This document shows, piece after piece, positions 1 to 9,331 of a stretch of 64,000 nucleotides of DNA (its first letter is position 1; every line of letters starts with the position of its first letter). Source of the stretch: Spirosoma foliorum. GTDB taxonomy: Bacteria > Bacteroidota > Bacteroidia > Cytophagales > Spirosomataceae. The notes under the pieces were generated by a model. That model made no database searches, was not told the origin of the DNA, and was given only the letters and a program-made list of their open reading frames with translations. Location of the stretch: assembly GCF_014117325.1 (NCBI RefSeq), contig NZ_CP059732.1:620001-684000 (forward strand). The letters are read 5' to 3'. Position numbers and translations under genes: made by a program.

Positions 1-2
1 CG

Positions 3-614
3 GGAGGAAACTCAACCGAAACGATGCTGGTGAACATCTGGGATAGCAAAGACGTACTCGCCCAAACAGTTAGTGATGAAGCCGATCAATGGTTCTCGGC
101 GGTTCTGGGAAATGCCTGCCGTTTAGTCTTTATGCCCGAAACCACGCAGCGGGCTGTTGATCCAAAATACGCCCTCGATAACGACATGGTTAGTTTTGCC
201 GATGGGTATCCCTATCTGCTGATTAGCCAGGCGTCCCTCGATTGTCTTAACGATCGATTGCCCGAGCCAATGTCGATGCTTCGCTTTCGACCGAATGTGG
301 TTGTGGAGGGAACTACACCTTATGAAGAAGACAGTTGGGCCGAATTCCGGATGGGCGATCTGGAGTTCTACGGCGTTAAGCCCTGTGCCCGTTGTGTGCT
401 AACCACGATTGACCCAGAAACGGGAGAGAAGGGCAAAGAACCCCTGCGTACGCTAACGACCTATCGAAAATGGAATGCCAAAATCCTGTTCGGACAGAAT
501 GTACTAGCTAAATTAACGGGAAATCCTGTTTTAGGAACGTTACGTATTGGCCAGCTAACGGAGGTGTTACGTTATCAGGAGGCCTGGCTGGCTCCACCCG
601 CGTTGAATGCATAA
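3..614 (+). CDS. MOSC domain protein (YcbX-like), 5' end cut by window edge
   Basis: The reading frame is open to the left edge, so the true start lies outside; an internal ATG at 24 is not the start. The visible 204 residues resemble the C-terminal half of YcbX-type proteins: a WDSK segment, a short beta-barrel N-domain remnant, then a MOSC domain. The motif RFRPNVVV, and later the conserved cysteine context GVKPCARCVLTTIDPETG, are typical of MOSC proteins, which bind sulfur or molybdenum cofactor-bound sulfur and take part in molybdoenzyme-linked reductions such as N-hydroxylated base reduction. It sits 17 bp upstream of a membrane protein gene on the same strand, so co-transcription is likely. 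Family call is firm; substrate unknown. Confidence 0.85.
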   Translation, partial: GGNSTETMLVNIWDSKDVLAQTVSDEADQWFSAVLGNACRLVFMPETTQRAVDPKYALDNDMVSFADGYPYLLISQASLDCLNDRLPEPMSMLRFRPNVVVEGTTPYEEDSWAEFRMGDLEFYGVKPCARCVLTTIDPETGEKGKEPLRTLTTYRKWNAKILFGQNVLAKLTGNPVLGTLRIGQLTEVLRYQEAWLAPPALNA

Positions 615-631
615 CCATTCATGGTTATCTG

Positions 632-1513
632 TTGCTGAACGATAAAAATTACTCCTTTACGTTAAGTCCTTTGCTTGTCTATATTCGAAATCTTTACTAT
701 CTGAGTTTCCCGGTCATTATTGGGGCTGTACTATCGAATAAGATGGCGGCCCGATTGTCCGATGTTGACCCTATTCACTGGGCCACGCCCATTGTATTAG
801 CCTTGGTGGTGTTTATTATTTATACCGTCGACCGTCTTCTCGATGTCCGGAAGGATGCTCTAAATTCGACCGGACAATCCTTAACCCCCCGTCATCAGTT
901 TCATCGCAAATATGCTCCTATCCTGTGGCGGCTGGTCATTGGCAGCGCAGTGTTGGCGCTTGTTTTAACGTTTTTTTTGCCGAGTAGTGTCGTGAAATTT
1001 GGCATTGTACTAGGGGCTGTTTGCATTGCCTACGTCGGTGCCGTTTTTCGACTTCCTGCCTATCATCCGGCTTTGCTTTTAAAGGAGCCGCTTGTGGCAG
1101 CCTTGTATTCGGCTGGTATTTGGGGTAGTGTGTGGGTGCAACGACCAACCGTAAGTACTGCTGAAATCGTTGAGTGCCTGATGTTTACAGGCATTGCTTT
1201 TCAAAATCTTCTCCTGTTTGCGGTAATGGAGCAAGCTGAATCCCCGAATCGACCGATGTTTTCGTTAGCCAGTGAATGGGGGGCTAGCCGTTGTGATCTG
1301 ATTTTACGTTGGCTTACGTTCGTGATTATTGGTACGGGCCTCGCCCTATGTTTCCTGGTCGAGGATCGATTTGCTCAACGTTCAGCATTAATGCTCGCGC
1401 TGATGAGTCTGACATTGTATGGCATTCAGCGTTATCCGGCTTATTTTCTCAAAAATGAACGCTACCGATGGCTGGGTGATGGCGTGTTCTGGATGCCAGC
1501 GTTGGTGCTATAA
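632..1513 (+). CDS. UbiA-like polytopic membrane protein
   Basis: A 293-residue, strongly hydrophobic protein with about eight or nine membrane segments. The loop after the second segment contains YTVDRLLDVRKD, an Asp-rich stretch that resembles the first Mg-prenyl-diphosphate binding motif of UbiA prenyltransferases, although the usual leading Asn is not obvious and the second Asp motif is weak. The start used is TTG at 632, since no in-frame ATG lies between the preceding stop and the hydrophobic region. It follows the MOSC gene closely. It could be a degenerate UbiA-family member; enzymatic activity is uncertain. Confidence 0.65.
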   Translation: MLNDKNYSFTLSPLLVYIRNLYYLSFPVIIGAVLSNKMAARLSDVDPIHWATPIVLALVVFIIYTVDRLLDVRKDALNSTGQSLTPRHQFHRKYAPILWRLVIGSAVLALVLTFFLPSSVVKFGIVLGAVCIAYVGAVFRLPAYHPALLLKEPLVAALYSAGIWGSVWVQRPTVSTAEIVECLMFTGIAFQNLLLFAVMEQAESPNRPMFSLASEWGASRCDLILRWLTFVIIGTGLALCFLVEDRFAQRSALMLALMSLTLYGIQRYPAYFLKNERYRWLGDGVFWMPALVL

Positions 1514-1641
1514 AAAAGGAAGAAGGAGGAGCGGCAAGAAAGGAAGTAATTCATTCATCTATCATTCATCTTCTTCTTGGGAAACGCGTTTTCCAACCTT
1601 CACCGTTCGATAAGGGTCTCCGGAGAAAAATCAATTTAGTT

Positions 1642-1956
1642 ATGCGCACTTTGCTTCTACTACTAAGTTTGATTCTCTTGGATGGCTGTCAACTGCTTGA
1701 GCCAAAGGAAACTGCTGCTACTATTTACCGATATCGGGTTACAGCTTTATGTATGTGTTGTAGCAACTTAGCCGTTCGAATTGGCTCCGAAAGGTATCAG
1801 ACACATAATGTGCCTGCGGCTTTTTTCCCCGACACACTACCAGCCAATGTAGACAGTTTAAAGGCCTGGATACGCTATAAGCAGGATGATAGTGAGTGTG
1901 GGCGTGCTATGAAGAATCTGATTGTCATTACATCTATGCGAGAAAGAAGCCAATAG
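1642..1956 (+). CDS. Small secreted lipoprotein, unknown function
   Basis: A 104-residue protein that begins with a short positively charged, very hydrophobic segment ending in LLDGC, a good type II signal peptidase lipobox with Cys16 as the lipidation site. The mature part is small, includes a CMCC cluster and ends with a beta-like segment. No family is recognised. It stands alone, 128 bp after the membrane protein gene and about 60 bp before an insertion sequence. The sequence from 1957 to 2016 between it and the element has no gene. Confidence 0.6.
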   Translation: MRTLLLLLSLILLDGCQLLEPKETAATIYRYRVTALCMCCSNLAVRIGSERYQTHNVPAAFFPDTLPANVDSLKAWIRYKQDDSECGRAMKNLIVITSMRERSQ

Positions 1957-2016
1957 CTATATTTTTGTGTGACCCCATCGGGGGCACACAGGTCATAGAC
2001 GATTTTTTGATTAACT

Positions 2017-3068
2017 TAGGACTTACGCAAAGGCAACTGAAGGATTCGCCAACTCTTGACGAAGGTAAGCATCTAATAAGCCTTGTTTGAGTTGGTAAAC
2101 CGTTTTCTTAGTCTGATAAGCCAACTGTTTAAAACGTAACCAAGTCAGAGCCGCTAAGCCAATGTGATTGCGTTGACTACGAGCTAATCGACATTGACAA
2201 CATTCCAGACCCGTGATCTGCTTATCTTCTCGATGAAACTGCTCAATTGTCCAACGAATACCACTTTTTTCTTCAGCGGCACTCGTCTCATTTTGAGCTA
2301 AATCGTTGGTGACGATATAGTCCGTCCGGTGGGTAGACACCAGTACGCGGAACAGTTTAAGATAGGTGTTTTGAGGCATCTTGTGTACTTTAACCAGCTT
2401 ACCCTGCTGCACCTGTTGAGCTGACCAGCTCAGATAGCTGACAGGTTGATACGATTCTTTGCCACCTGAATCATCGACCTTACGGTTGCTCTTGATAGGA
2501 CAGTAAAACAGTTTTTCATTGGTAATGAGCCACTTGAAGAGGTCGGTCACAGCATACCAACTGTCCATTAAGACGATTCGATAACTGATCTGGCGGGGTG
2601 CTAGTTGGTTAAGCATGTCCAACACATGATCCAACTTGCTTTTTCCATCCTCATCGGGATTAAAAATACGGTAGTCAATGAGCCAGAACTGATTAATTTT
2701 AGGATTGAAGTAGACACAATTAACCACACCGATGCCTTTGATGATTCCATGAGCATTTCCACTGTATTGCCGACGAACCAGTTCAATTTTATGACTATGT
2801 TCTTTATTGAGCACGGTATCATCAAAGAGGATATAGCCATCGGTATCCAGTTGAATTTGGTGGCGGACATGTTGCCAGACCTGGCGAGGTGCCACTCGGC
2901 TAGCTTTGAGAAAGTACTGCACATTGTCATGGGTGATCCCTTCCAGGTGATCAGCCAAGTAGGTAGCCGTATAGTTGATCTGGCTACTCAGTAGAAACTG
3001 TCCGTAAAGTTGTGCGGTGACCTTCAAGCTATTTTTTATTTCAATTTACCACTTTTGCGTAAGTCCTA
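2017..3068 (-). mobile_element. IS701-like insertion sequence
   Basis: A 1052-bp element bounded by perfect 15-bp inverted repeats: TAGGACTTACGCAAA at 2017-2031 and its complement at 3054-3068. The 5-bp sequence TAACT stands directly outside both ends (2012-2016 and 3069-3073), which reads as a target duplication. It holds one transposase gene on the minus strand. The clean duplication and identical ends suggest a recent insertion. Confidence 0.9.
2023..3027 (-). CDS. IS701-like DDE transposase
   Basis: 334 residues filling the element between the inverted repeats; the last codons overlap the left repeat. A DDE catalytic triad can be read: Asp69 or Asp70 in ILFDDTVLN, Asp155 in IVLMDSWYAV, and Glu262 in IRWTIEQFHREDKQ, the last having the helix spacing of IS4/IS701 transposases. 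The length fits single-ORF IS701 relatives. It appears intact, so the element may be active. The subgroup (IS701 versus another IS4-like group) is my best match by motif style, not by search. Confidence 0.85.
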   Translation of the reverse strand: MKVTAQLYGQFLLSSQINYTATYLADHLEGITHDNVQYFLKASRVAPRQVWQHVRHQIQLDTDGYILFDDTVLNKEHSHKIELVRRQYSGNAHGIIKGIGVVNCVYFNPKINQFWLIDYRIFNPDEDGKSKLDHVLDMLNQLAPRQISYRIVLMDSWYAVTDLFKWLITNEKLFYCPIKSNRKVDDSGGKESYQPVSYLSWSAQQVQQGKLVKVHKMPQNTYLKLFRVLVSTHRTDYIVTNDLAQNETSAAEEKSGIRWTIEQFHREDKQITGLECCQCRLARSQRNHIGLAALTWLRFKQLAYQTKKTVYQLKQGLLDAYLRQELANPSVAFA

Positions 3069-3142
3069 TAACTATTGAATCGATGCGGCAACTACCTGAG
3101 ATTCATGAAAAGATTAATGCTGGTATGACGTTTCTGCTTTAA

Positions 3143-4114
3143 CTAAAGTCGAGTTGCGTCATCTACTTTCAACTTCACGGCCATCGCTTTTACTTTACTC
3201 GTTTCTTTTACGGCGCGCCGGTTTAGAATGTCGAGGATGATTTGTGTCATGTACTCGCGTTTATTGAACACGATGTCGTGGCGATTTTCGGGGAGTAAAA
3301 ATTGCTTTACCTGCGCGTTGATCAAATGATGCTGCGCAAACGATACGTTGGTTGGATAGACCAATTCATCTCGCTGACCATGTAGCATGGTTATGTTTGC
3401 TCGAATTTTAGGCCAATCAGGCAAAATTGCTTCCAGCGCTTTCCGATGGGCTAGTTTTTCATCATTGGCCAATCGGAGAAGAGGAGGGACGCCCCAACGA
3501 ATCAGCGGACTATCGGCGAAATAGCTGATCGGATAAGTCCGTTCCAGACCTGGCCCCAACGCCGAGGAAACAAACAAAACGTGATTGACTCGGTCAGGAT
3601 TGTTCATCGCCAATCGCGCTGATACAGACCCGCCATAGGATGAGCCAACAATCATTAGATAAGGCGCTTTACGGTATCGATCAATGAGTGGTTGTAATAA
3701 CTCAGCTTGTCGAATGATCGACGTTTCAACCCGTCCAAAATCAGAGAAGCCATAACCCGGCCGGTCCACAGCCACTAACTGAGCCCGATTGAGCAACAGG
3801 GTATCTTTGAAAAATTCCTTGAAAAATGACAGCGAGCTAGGCGCACCGTGCACAAACAAAACAACTGGTAAGGTCGAATCACCAGCAGGTGCGGGCGTCT
3901 CGATGAAACGAATCGTGCGGGATTGCTCGGAGGCATCAACACCACTAACCTGATAAGAATGAACGGTTGGGCGAATACGCTGCCCTTCAAATTCCTCGGC
4001 CAACTCTTCCGTTGTTTGCCGGGAATCAACAAACCAGGCTACTACAACGATACCAGCCGCTAAGACCAATAGCGTTAATAATGCCCAGCGAAGGATTTTT
4101 AAAAAGCGTTTCAT
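3143..4114 (-). CDS. Membrane-anchored alpha/beta hydrolase
   Basis: The likely start is the ATG at 4114 (MKRFLKIL), which puts a positively charged N-terminus and one transmembrane helix (about residues 7-28) first; the 14 codons upstream run into a terminator hairpin. The hydrolase fold follows: oxyanion motif HGAP, nucleophile elbow GSSYGG with the catalytic Ser, a late acidic residue in GQRDELVYP and a catalytic His in ENRHDIVF. The active site would face the periplasm. The substrate is not evident. It lies downstream of the PBP gene on the same strand but is separated by a strong hairpin. Confidence 0.8.
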   Translation of the reverse strand: MKRFLKILRWALLTLLVLAAGIVVVAWFVDSRQTTEELAEEFEGQRIRPTVHSYQVSGVDASEQSRTIRFIETPAPAGDSTLPVVLFVHGAPSSLSFFKEFFKDTLLLNRAQLVAVDRPGYGFSDFGRVETSIIRQAELLQPLIDRYRKAPYLMIVGSSYGGSVSARLAMNNPDRVNHVLFVSSALGPGLERTYPISYFADSPLIRWGVPPLLRLANDEKLAHRKALEAILPDWPKIRANITMLHGQRDELVYPTNVSFAQHHLINAQVKQFLLPENRHDIVFNKREYMTQIILDILNRRAVKETSKVKAMAVKLKVDDATRL

Positions 4115-4152
4115 TCCCGTGTAGTGTGGATAATTCTCCTGCAAATTAGTAG

Positions 4153-4207
4153 TCAAACTTCTCTATCCCTTTTTGATTGAAACTCAAAAAGGGATAGAGA
4201 AGTTTGA
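4153..4207 (-). terminator. Strong hairpin between PBP and hydrolase genes
   Basis: Two perfect 24-nt complementary arms (4153-4176 and 4184-4207) are separated by a 7-nt loop. On the minus strand the hairpin stands just after the stop codon of the class A PBP gene and just before the hydrolase start, so it probably ends PBP transcription or attenuates read-through into the hydrolase. Confidence 0.75.
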
Positions 4208-4228
4208 CCCGTTAGCTTTTTTGCGATC

Positions 4229-6805
4229 TTATTGCGCCCCTTTCGTGGTATCGGGTGGCGTAGTTGCGTCAGGTGCCGGGGGCGTAGGGACAAGCGTTGA
4301 GTCGCCATATTCACCGTAAACATCGGTTGAATCGGACTCATCTGTCGTCTCTTCATCGCCCGAAGGACCACAGTTTAGGTAGTTTTTAGTAATGCTACCA
4401 TCGGCTTTTGGGAATGGCCCCTGCAAATTCTTGAACTTCGGATCGGCGTAAACTTTCTCCAGAAAACGCCCAACTAAAGGCAATGCCGTTTTGGCACCTT
4501 CGCCCAAATCGGTTGATCGGAAGTGGATGCTTCGGTCATCACCGCCTACCCAGGCACCAACCACTAAGTTATTGGATACGCCCACAAACCAACCGTCTGA
4601 GTTGTTCGAGGTGGTCCCGGTTTTGCCACCCATTTCATTATGGTTCTTGAATAAATCAAAGGACCATAAATTCTGAGACGTTCCACCTGCTTCCTGCAAA
4701 CCGCCCTGGAGCATGTAGCGCATCAGGAATGCGCTTTCGGGGCTAATGGCCCGCTTATGTTGACTTGTGAACGTTTCAATAACGTTTCCGTCCCGATCTT
4801 CAATCCGCTGAACAATAATTGGTTCTGTGGACTCGCCGTCATTAACAAATGTGCAGTAAGCGCCTACCAATTCATACAACGAAACGTCCGATGAGCCTAA
4901 GCCGATGGAGGGAACAGCCTGTAAGCGGCTCTTAATTCCCATTCGGTGAGCGTATTCAGCTACCCGTTCGGGGCCGACCTGGTCGGTTAATTGGGCTGTA
5001 ATCGAGTTCACAGATCGCGCCATAGCTCTGCGCAACGTCATATTCGAGTACGAATAAAAGCCCGTTGAATTGCGAGGCTCCCAAATCTTATCTTCCCCGT
5101 TTTCCCGATATTCCTTTCGGAAAGGCTTATCTTGAATACGGTCGCAAGGGCTTAAGTTACTAAGCGTATCGTCGATGGCTGTGGTATAAACAAACGGCTT
5201 GAACGTAGAACCTGGCTGACGTTTCCCCTGCTTTACGTGATCATATTTGAAATAGTCGTAGTCCAGACCACCAACCCACGCCCGAATATAGCCCGTACGA
5301 GGGTCCATAGCCACCATGCCCGATTGCAGGAAGTGCTTGTAATAGGCAATGGAATCGTAGGGAGTCATTTCGGTAGAATCGTAATGACGCTTATTATCCC
5401 AGCTAAATACCCGCATTTTGTATTTCACATTCTTCATGTAATACATGACCGAATCCGGGTACATTGGCAGAAAACGCCGACTCAGCGTTTTGTATCGTTC
5501 GGTCCGGCGGGCTACGGAGTCGATAAAGGCAGGTATCTCCTTTCCGTCTTCATCCGTCCAGGGGTTGCGGTCGCGCCAATGATTATTGAATGTGCGTTGC
5601 AACTGCTTCATTTTCTCATCCGTCGCTTCCTCGGCGTAGCGTTGCATACGCGAGTCGATGGTGGTAATGATGCGCAAACCGTCGGTATACAGATCATACC
5701 CGTTTTCTTCGCCCCATTTTTTTACATAATCCTGAACCGCATTTTTGAGGTAACTGGCTGGTCCTGAGTATGGATTCTCGGGTGTGAACTCAGTTATCAA
5801 TGGTAATGCGCTAATGGAGTCAGCCTGATTTTTGGTCAAATACTTATACTTCGCCATTTGGCCAATTACCACATTCCGGCGTTCGCGGGAGCGATCTGGA
5901 TTTTTGAGTGGATTGTAGCTCGTTGTCGCTTTCTGCAAGCCAACTAATACGGCCCCTTCCTGTACATTCAGACTGTCGGGGTCTTTGTTGAAAAACGTTC
6001 GAGCAGCTGTTTTCAGTCCAAAAGCATTACTGCCGAAATCCACCGTGTTAAAATAGTACGTGATGATTTCGTCTTTCGTGAAGTTTCGCTCCAGTTTGAG
6101 CGCCATCAGCCATTCTTTAGACTTATAAATGACTTTCCGAATCAACGGAATGCGCGTAAGTAAGCCTGTAGTGGTTTTTCGGCGGGTTTTGAACAGATTT
6201 TTGGCTAACTGTTGTGTGATGGTCGAACCACCTCCATCGCGGCCAAACGTAACCAATGCCCGACCAATAGCGCGCGGATCGACGCCACCGTGGTCATAGA
6301 AACGGACATCTTCTGTGGCAATAAGCGCGTTGATAAGCGGTTTCGGAATATTTTCGTACTTGATTGGTGTCCGGTTTTCGGCGTAGAACTTTCCGATCAT
6401 TACACCATCCTGCGAGTAAATCTCCGATGCCTGATTAAGCTTCGGGTTTTTCAACTCCTCTACGCTAGGCATAGCTCCTGTTAGCCACAGGAAGTTATAG
6501 TTGAGCATGAAGACGTAGATGCCCAAAGCCAAAAATGCCCAGAGAAAGCCCTTAACGCCATTTTTGAGGTACGGATAGTACCAGGCTTCAGGATCTATAT
6601 ATTGATGAACAAACGAACGGAAACCATCCTTATAATCTCGGTAGGTCGCTACCCATGAATTAACCCGATCTTCACCTGCGATTCTCGCGATCTGTCGGCC
6701 TACTCCGCGTTTGACATTGCCTAGCATCTGGCGTTGTCGAATCCGTTGTCGAAATGCTCCAAAAGCGTGCCGAACAGCGCGGAATCGCTCCCTATATTGA
6801 CTCAT
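4229..6805 (-). CDS. Class A penicillin-binding protein (PBP1A type)
   Basis: Bifunctional peptidoglycan glycosyltransferase/transpeptidase of 858 residues. After a roughly 85-residue basic cytoplasmic tail there is one membrane segment (about 87-110). The GT51 domain holds the catalytic Glu165 in ATEDVRFYDHGG and the GGSTITQQLAKNLF motif at 192-205. The transpeptidase domain carries SxxK (Ser533 in PGSTFKPF), SxN (Ser598-Val-Asn600) and KTG (728-730). The C-terminus is a Thr/Pro/Asp-rich tail. It polymerises and crosslinks lipid II in the periplasm. The start is the ATG at 6805. The tail length and long N-terminus are common in Bacteroidota. Confidence 0.95.
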   Translation of the reverse strand: MSQYRERFRAVRHAFGAFRQRIRQRQMLGNVKRGVGRQIARIAGEDRVNSWVATYRDYKDGFRSFVHQYIDPEAWYYPYLKNGVKGFLWAFLALGIYVFMLNYNFLWLTGAMPSVEELKNPKLNQASEIYSQDGVMIGKFYAENRTPIKYENIPKPLINALIATEDVRFYDHGGVDPRAIGRALVTFGRDGGGSTITQQLAKNLFKTRRKTTTGLLTRIPLIRKVIYKSKEWLMALKLERNFTKDEIITYYFNTVDFGSNAFGLKTAARTFFNKDPDSLNVQEGAVLVGLQKATTSYNPLKNPDRSRERRNVVIGQMAKYKYLTKNQADSISALPLITEFTPENPYSGPASYLKNAVQDYVKKWGEENGYDLYTDGLRIITTIDSRMQRYAEEATDEKMKQLQRTFNNHWRDRNPWTDEDGKEIPAFIDSVARRTERYKTLSRRFLPMYPDSVMYYMKNVKYKMRVFSWDNKRHYDSTEMTPYDSIAYYKHFLQSGMVAMDPRTGYIRAWVGGLDYDYFKYDHVKQGKRQPGSTFKPFVYTTAIDDTLSNLSPCDRIQDKPFRKEYRENGEDKIWEPRNSTGFYSYSNMTLRRAMARSVNSITAQLTDQVGPERVAEYAHRMGIKSRLQAVPSIGLGSSDVSLYELVGAYCTFVNDGESTEPIIVQRIEDRDGNVIETFTSQHKRAISPESAFLMRYMLQGGLQEAGGTSQNLWSFDLFKNHNEMGGKTGTTSNNSDGWFVGVSNNLVVGAWVGGDDRSIHFRSTDLGEGAKTALPLVGRFLEKVYADPKFKNLQGPFPKADGSITKNYLNCGPSGDEETTDESDSTDVYGEYGDSTLVPTPPAPDATTPPDTTKGAQ

Positions 6806-6954
6806 GCTTTTTTTTCTAAGAATACTCGACTTAGCTCTACAAGTAACTGCTCTGTAGCAGTTAGCTTCCTAAAACGGAAGCAAATTAACCCCAACCGAGT
6901 TGGGCCGGGCGGGGTGTCAAAGATAACGTATTTTTGGCCGATGTGATATACAAA

Positions 6955-6980
6955 AGCCGGACTGTATATACAGCCCGGCT
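6955..6980 (-). terminator. Terminator downstream of msrB
   Basis: Arms 6955-6964 and 6971-6980 (AGCCGGACTG against CAGCCCGGCT, one mismatch) with a TATATA loop; on the minus strand it is followed by TTTT. It lies 80 bp downstream of msrB. The 6806-6950 stretch upstream of the PBP start contains only a small hairpin (6845-6862) and no gene I can support. Confidence 0.65.
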
Positions 6981-7060
6981 GGTTATTAAGAAAGAGGGAG
7001 GAAGGGGACGAGAGGAAATTCACTAACGGCGATATCCCTCTACTTCTTTCCCTTCTCTTT

Positions 7061-7540
7061 TTATTTTTTCTCGAATGTCATGGCTACGCCATTCATGCAG
7101 TAACGAAGTCCTGTAGGTTTGGGGCCATCATTGAACACGTGACCTAAGTGACCTCCGCAAACACTACACATCACTTCGGTACGAACCATACCATATGATT
7201 TGTCGGTCTCTTCATGAACAGCTGTTTTCGAGATCGGCGCATAAAAGCTTGGCCAACCCGTACCCGAATTAAACTTTGTATCGGACGAGAATAAGGGACT
7301 ATGGCAACCTGCACAATAAAATGTGCCATGATCGTGAATATCATTTAACGGACTGGTGAAGGCCCGTTCGGTTCCGTGTTCCCGCAGTACCGCGTATTGA
7401 TCTGGTGTTAGAATCTTCTTCCACTCGGCATTCGTTTTCACGACTTTCTTCGGTGGTGTATCATCTAGTGTACTGACGTTTGTAAAGGCAACACTAGTAA
7501 ACAGACACGCTGGCAATAAAAAAAGCAGGATATTTTTCAT
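7061..7540 (-). CDS. msrB: Peptide-methionine (R)-S-oxide reductase MsrB, exported
   Basis: A 159-residue protein with an N-terminal hydrophobic signal segment (about 1-19) followed by a complete MsrB domain. The two zinc CxxC pairs are CAGC and CSVC, the substrate-binding GTGWPSF motif is present, and the catalytic Cys is in GLRYCMNG near the C-terminus. It reduces R-methionine sulfoxide residues in proteins; the signal suggests repair of envelope proteins. It is a single gene on the minus strand with its own terminator. An ECF sigma/anti-sigma pair lies upstream but is not clearly linked to it. Confidence 0.93.
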   Translation of the reverse strand: MKNILLFLLPACLFTSVAFTNVSTLDDTPPKKVVKTNAEWKKILTPDQYAVLREHGTERAFTSPLNDIHDHGTFYCAGCHSPLFSSDTKFNSGTGWPSFYAPISKTAVHEETDKSYGMVRTEVMCSVCGGHLGHVFNDGPKPTGLRYCMNGVAMTFEKK

Positions 7541-7682
7541 AGGTTTTATGCGTAAGGATTGTAAGTTGATATACGTTTTCTTCGTGCATCAGGATTTCAT
7601 TCGTCGGCTTTTGCAGCCAACAGAACCTCCTAACCACCTACGTAAGCGGTTAGTTTAAAAACAAGAAAACAGAGAGACTCGT

Positions 7683-8528
7683 TCAGGCATTTACCGTGGC
7701 TATAGCCAGCAATGTGGAGAGGGTAGGGGTAGGACTTCCTCCACGATTTTCAACCGTCACCGCAAACGCATCAGCCCGATTGACCGAGCGATTCAGGCGT
7801 TGCATTAACGCATTTCCGTTGGTTGCTTCAAACACACCTGCATCAACCGGCTTGCCATCTACCATGCACCAAAGCTGGTACTGCTTATCGGCAGGAAGGG
7901 CAGGGAGTGAGCGAACATCAACCGCTACCTGATGGGTGCGGCTATTCCATAAAACAAGCATAGTGCCCTGCGGGGCCTTTTCATTCCCTTGTAACTCGAT
8001 GGTCCGCAAGCCAGGTTGGCGTAACATGGCTAACGCCTGATTACTCTGGTTTTGGTTTTCGCGGAGTTGGCGCATCTCCGATTGGAGTGTTTCGTTTGTG
8101 GCCCGAGTAGCGGCAAGCGTTTTCTGATTTGTGCGTAACTGCGATAATAAGAAGAATGAAAATAGTAGTACCAATAGCCCAACCGATGCCGCTACGACCC
8201 AGGTAGTCCGGAAGGCGAGTCCGGTTGTAATAGGGCCTTCTGCCGCCAAATTGACTGGCATAGGGCGAATAATCGTTTCTTTTTCAGCTTCTACTACAGG
8301 TTTCTCGAAATTAAGTTGTTGAAGCAACTTGTCTTTTACGGAAACGGGGGGCTCTACGCTATGCAAAAGAGCATAGTTTTCAAGCGCTTCTGATAGTTGG
8401 TCAAGTTCGTGCCGTATATCAGGATAGATAGAAGAAAGGCACTCGACCTCGCGTCGTTCCTGGTCGCTCACCGCGCCCATGACGTAAGACTCTAAGACAC
8501 CTGACGCTATGTATTCCGTGACGTTCAT
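7683..8528 (-). CDS. RskA-like anti-sigma factor
   Basis: 281 residues with a cytoplasmic N-terminal domain (about 1-75) starting MNVTEYIASGVLESYVMGAVS, the usual sigma-binding helix layout, one transmembrane helix at about 109-129, a heptad-like coiled coil at 130-165, and an extracytoplasmic RskA-type beta domain (about 175-281). No zinc-binding HxxxCxxC is seen. It starts 19 bp after the ECF sigma gene on the same strand, the normal arrangement for a sigma and its membrane-bound inhibitor. The inducing signal is not apparent. Confidence 0.88.
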   Translation of the reverse strand: MNVTEYIASGVLESYVMGAVSDQERREVECLSSIYPDIRHELDQLSEALENYALLHSVEPPVSVKDKLLQQLNFEKPVVEAEKETIIRPMPVNLAAEGPITTGLAFRTTWVVAASVGLLVLLFSFFLLSQLRTNQKTLAATRATNETLQSEMRQLRENQNQSNQALAMLRQPGLRTIELQGNEKAPQGTMLVLWNSRTHQVAVDVRSLPALPADKQYQLWCMVDGKPVDAGVFEATNGNALMQRLNRSVNRADAFAVTVENRGGSPTPTLSTLLAIATVNA

Positions 8529-8547
8529 AATTGTTGGAGTACGTTCA

Positions 8548-9099
8548 TTACTTAAATAGTTGTTTCAGCTCCTGCAGGGCAGCCCGCACTCGGGTTTTTA
8601 CCGTTCCCAGTGGCAGGTTTAGCTTTTCGGCGGCTTCTTCATGCGTATACCCTCCGAAGTAAACCAGGTCAATAAGTTGTTTGCGTTCAGGTCTTAACTG
8701 ATCAACTACTTCCTTAATGCCGATGTGCTCAGGATTCGGTTGCTCTGTATTATGCTGCCGATCAACAATATGTACGTTCTCCTCATCAGTTCGGATTGCG
8801 TTAGTGGGTTGAGTTTTACGGGCACGTAACGAATCGATGGCTGTATTGCGGGCAACATTTAGCATCCAGGTGAACAAACGTCCCTTACTGGAATCGTATC
8901 CATCTAAGTTTTTCCAGATTTTAACGAAAATATCCTGCAGGAGATCAGCCGCTTGTTCGTCATCGCGCACGATACGTAACACAACCCCATATAGGGCTGG
9001 GGAGTACTGATCGTAAAGCCATTGAAATGCCTGTTGATCGCGCTGAATTAGCTTTTCGATCAAGACACTTTCTGACACTAAAGAGGACTGGCGTTTCAC
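8548..9099 (-). CDS. ECF RNA polymerase sigma factor (SigK-like)
   Basis: 183 residues. Region 2 contains DLLQDIFVKIWKNLDGYD and RLFTWMLNVARNTAIDSLRARK (core binding and -10 recognition); region 4 contains the helix-turn-helix GGYTHEEAAEKLNLPLGTV followed by KTRVRAALQELK. It pairs with the RskA-like anti-sigma gene downstream and should be held inactive at the membrane until released. A TATATTTG box 20 bp upstream of the ATG suggests expression from the housekeeping sigma factor. Confidence 0.93.
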   Translation of the reverse strand: MKRQSSLVSESVLIEKLIQRDQQAFQWLYDQYSPALYGVVLRIVRDDEQAADLLQDIFVKIWKNLDGYDSSKGRLFTWMLNVARNTAIDSLRARKTQPTNAIRTDEENVHIVDRQHNTEQPNPEHIGIKEVVDQLRPERKQLIDLVYFGGYTHEEAAEKLNLPLGTVKTRVRAALQELKQLFK

Positions 9100-9119
9100 G
9101 CAATAGGTATTAAGATGAC

Positions 9120-9127
9120 CAAATATA
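9120..9127 (-). promoter_or_regulatory. -7 box (TATATTTG) before ECF sigma gene
   Basis: Exact match to the Bacteroidota TAnnTTTG -7 consensus on the minus strand, 20 bp upstream of the sigma factor ATG. No clean TTG -33 element is seen at the right distance. Confidence 0.45.
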
Positions 9128-9226
9128 GAGAGAATTTTAAAAAATGAATGGGCCCCAGCAGGTCCGCGATCATTATACTACTATAGAAAAAGCTGTTTTT
9201 CAGGATTGGCCCAAACCAAAAGCCAA

Positions 9227-9270
9227 AAATCGATGCAAATCGTTTAGTATAAAACGACTTGCATCGATTT
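9227..9270 (-). terminator. Terminator of the fasciclin gene
   Basis: Arms 9227-9245 and 9252-9270 are 19 nt with one mismatch and a 6-nt loop. On the minus strand the stem is followed by TTTTT. It lies 60 bp downstream of the fasciclin protein stop codon. Confidence 0.75.
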
Positions 9271-9331
9271 GACTACAACTATAACTTATTTTGCGATACA
9301 AAAACAATATGTTTTCGTTTGAACGATTTTT

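Noticed and set aside
1896..2090. ORF continuing into the IS701-like element
   Set aside because: It overlaps the lipoprotein gene and the IS end; joining the flanks after removing the element gives an immediate stop.
6802..7023. Minus-strand ORF of 73 residues between PBP and msrB
   Set aside because: It overlaps the PBP start, runs through a terminator and has no recognisable features.
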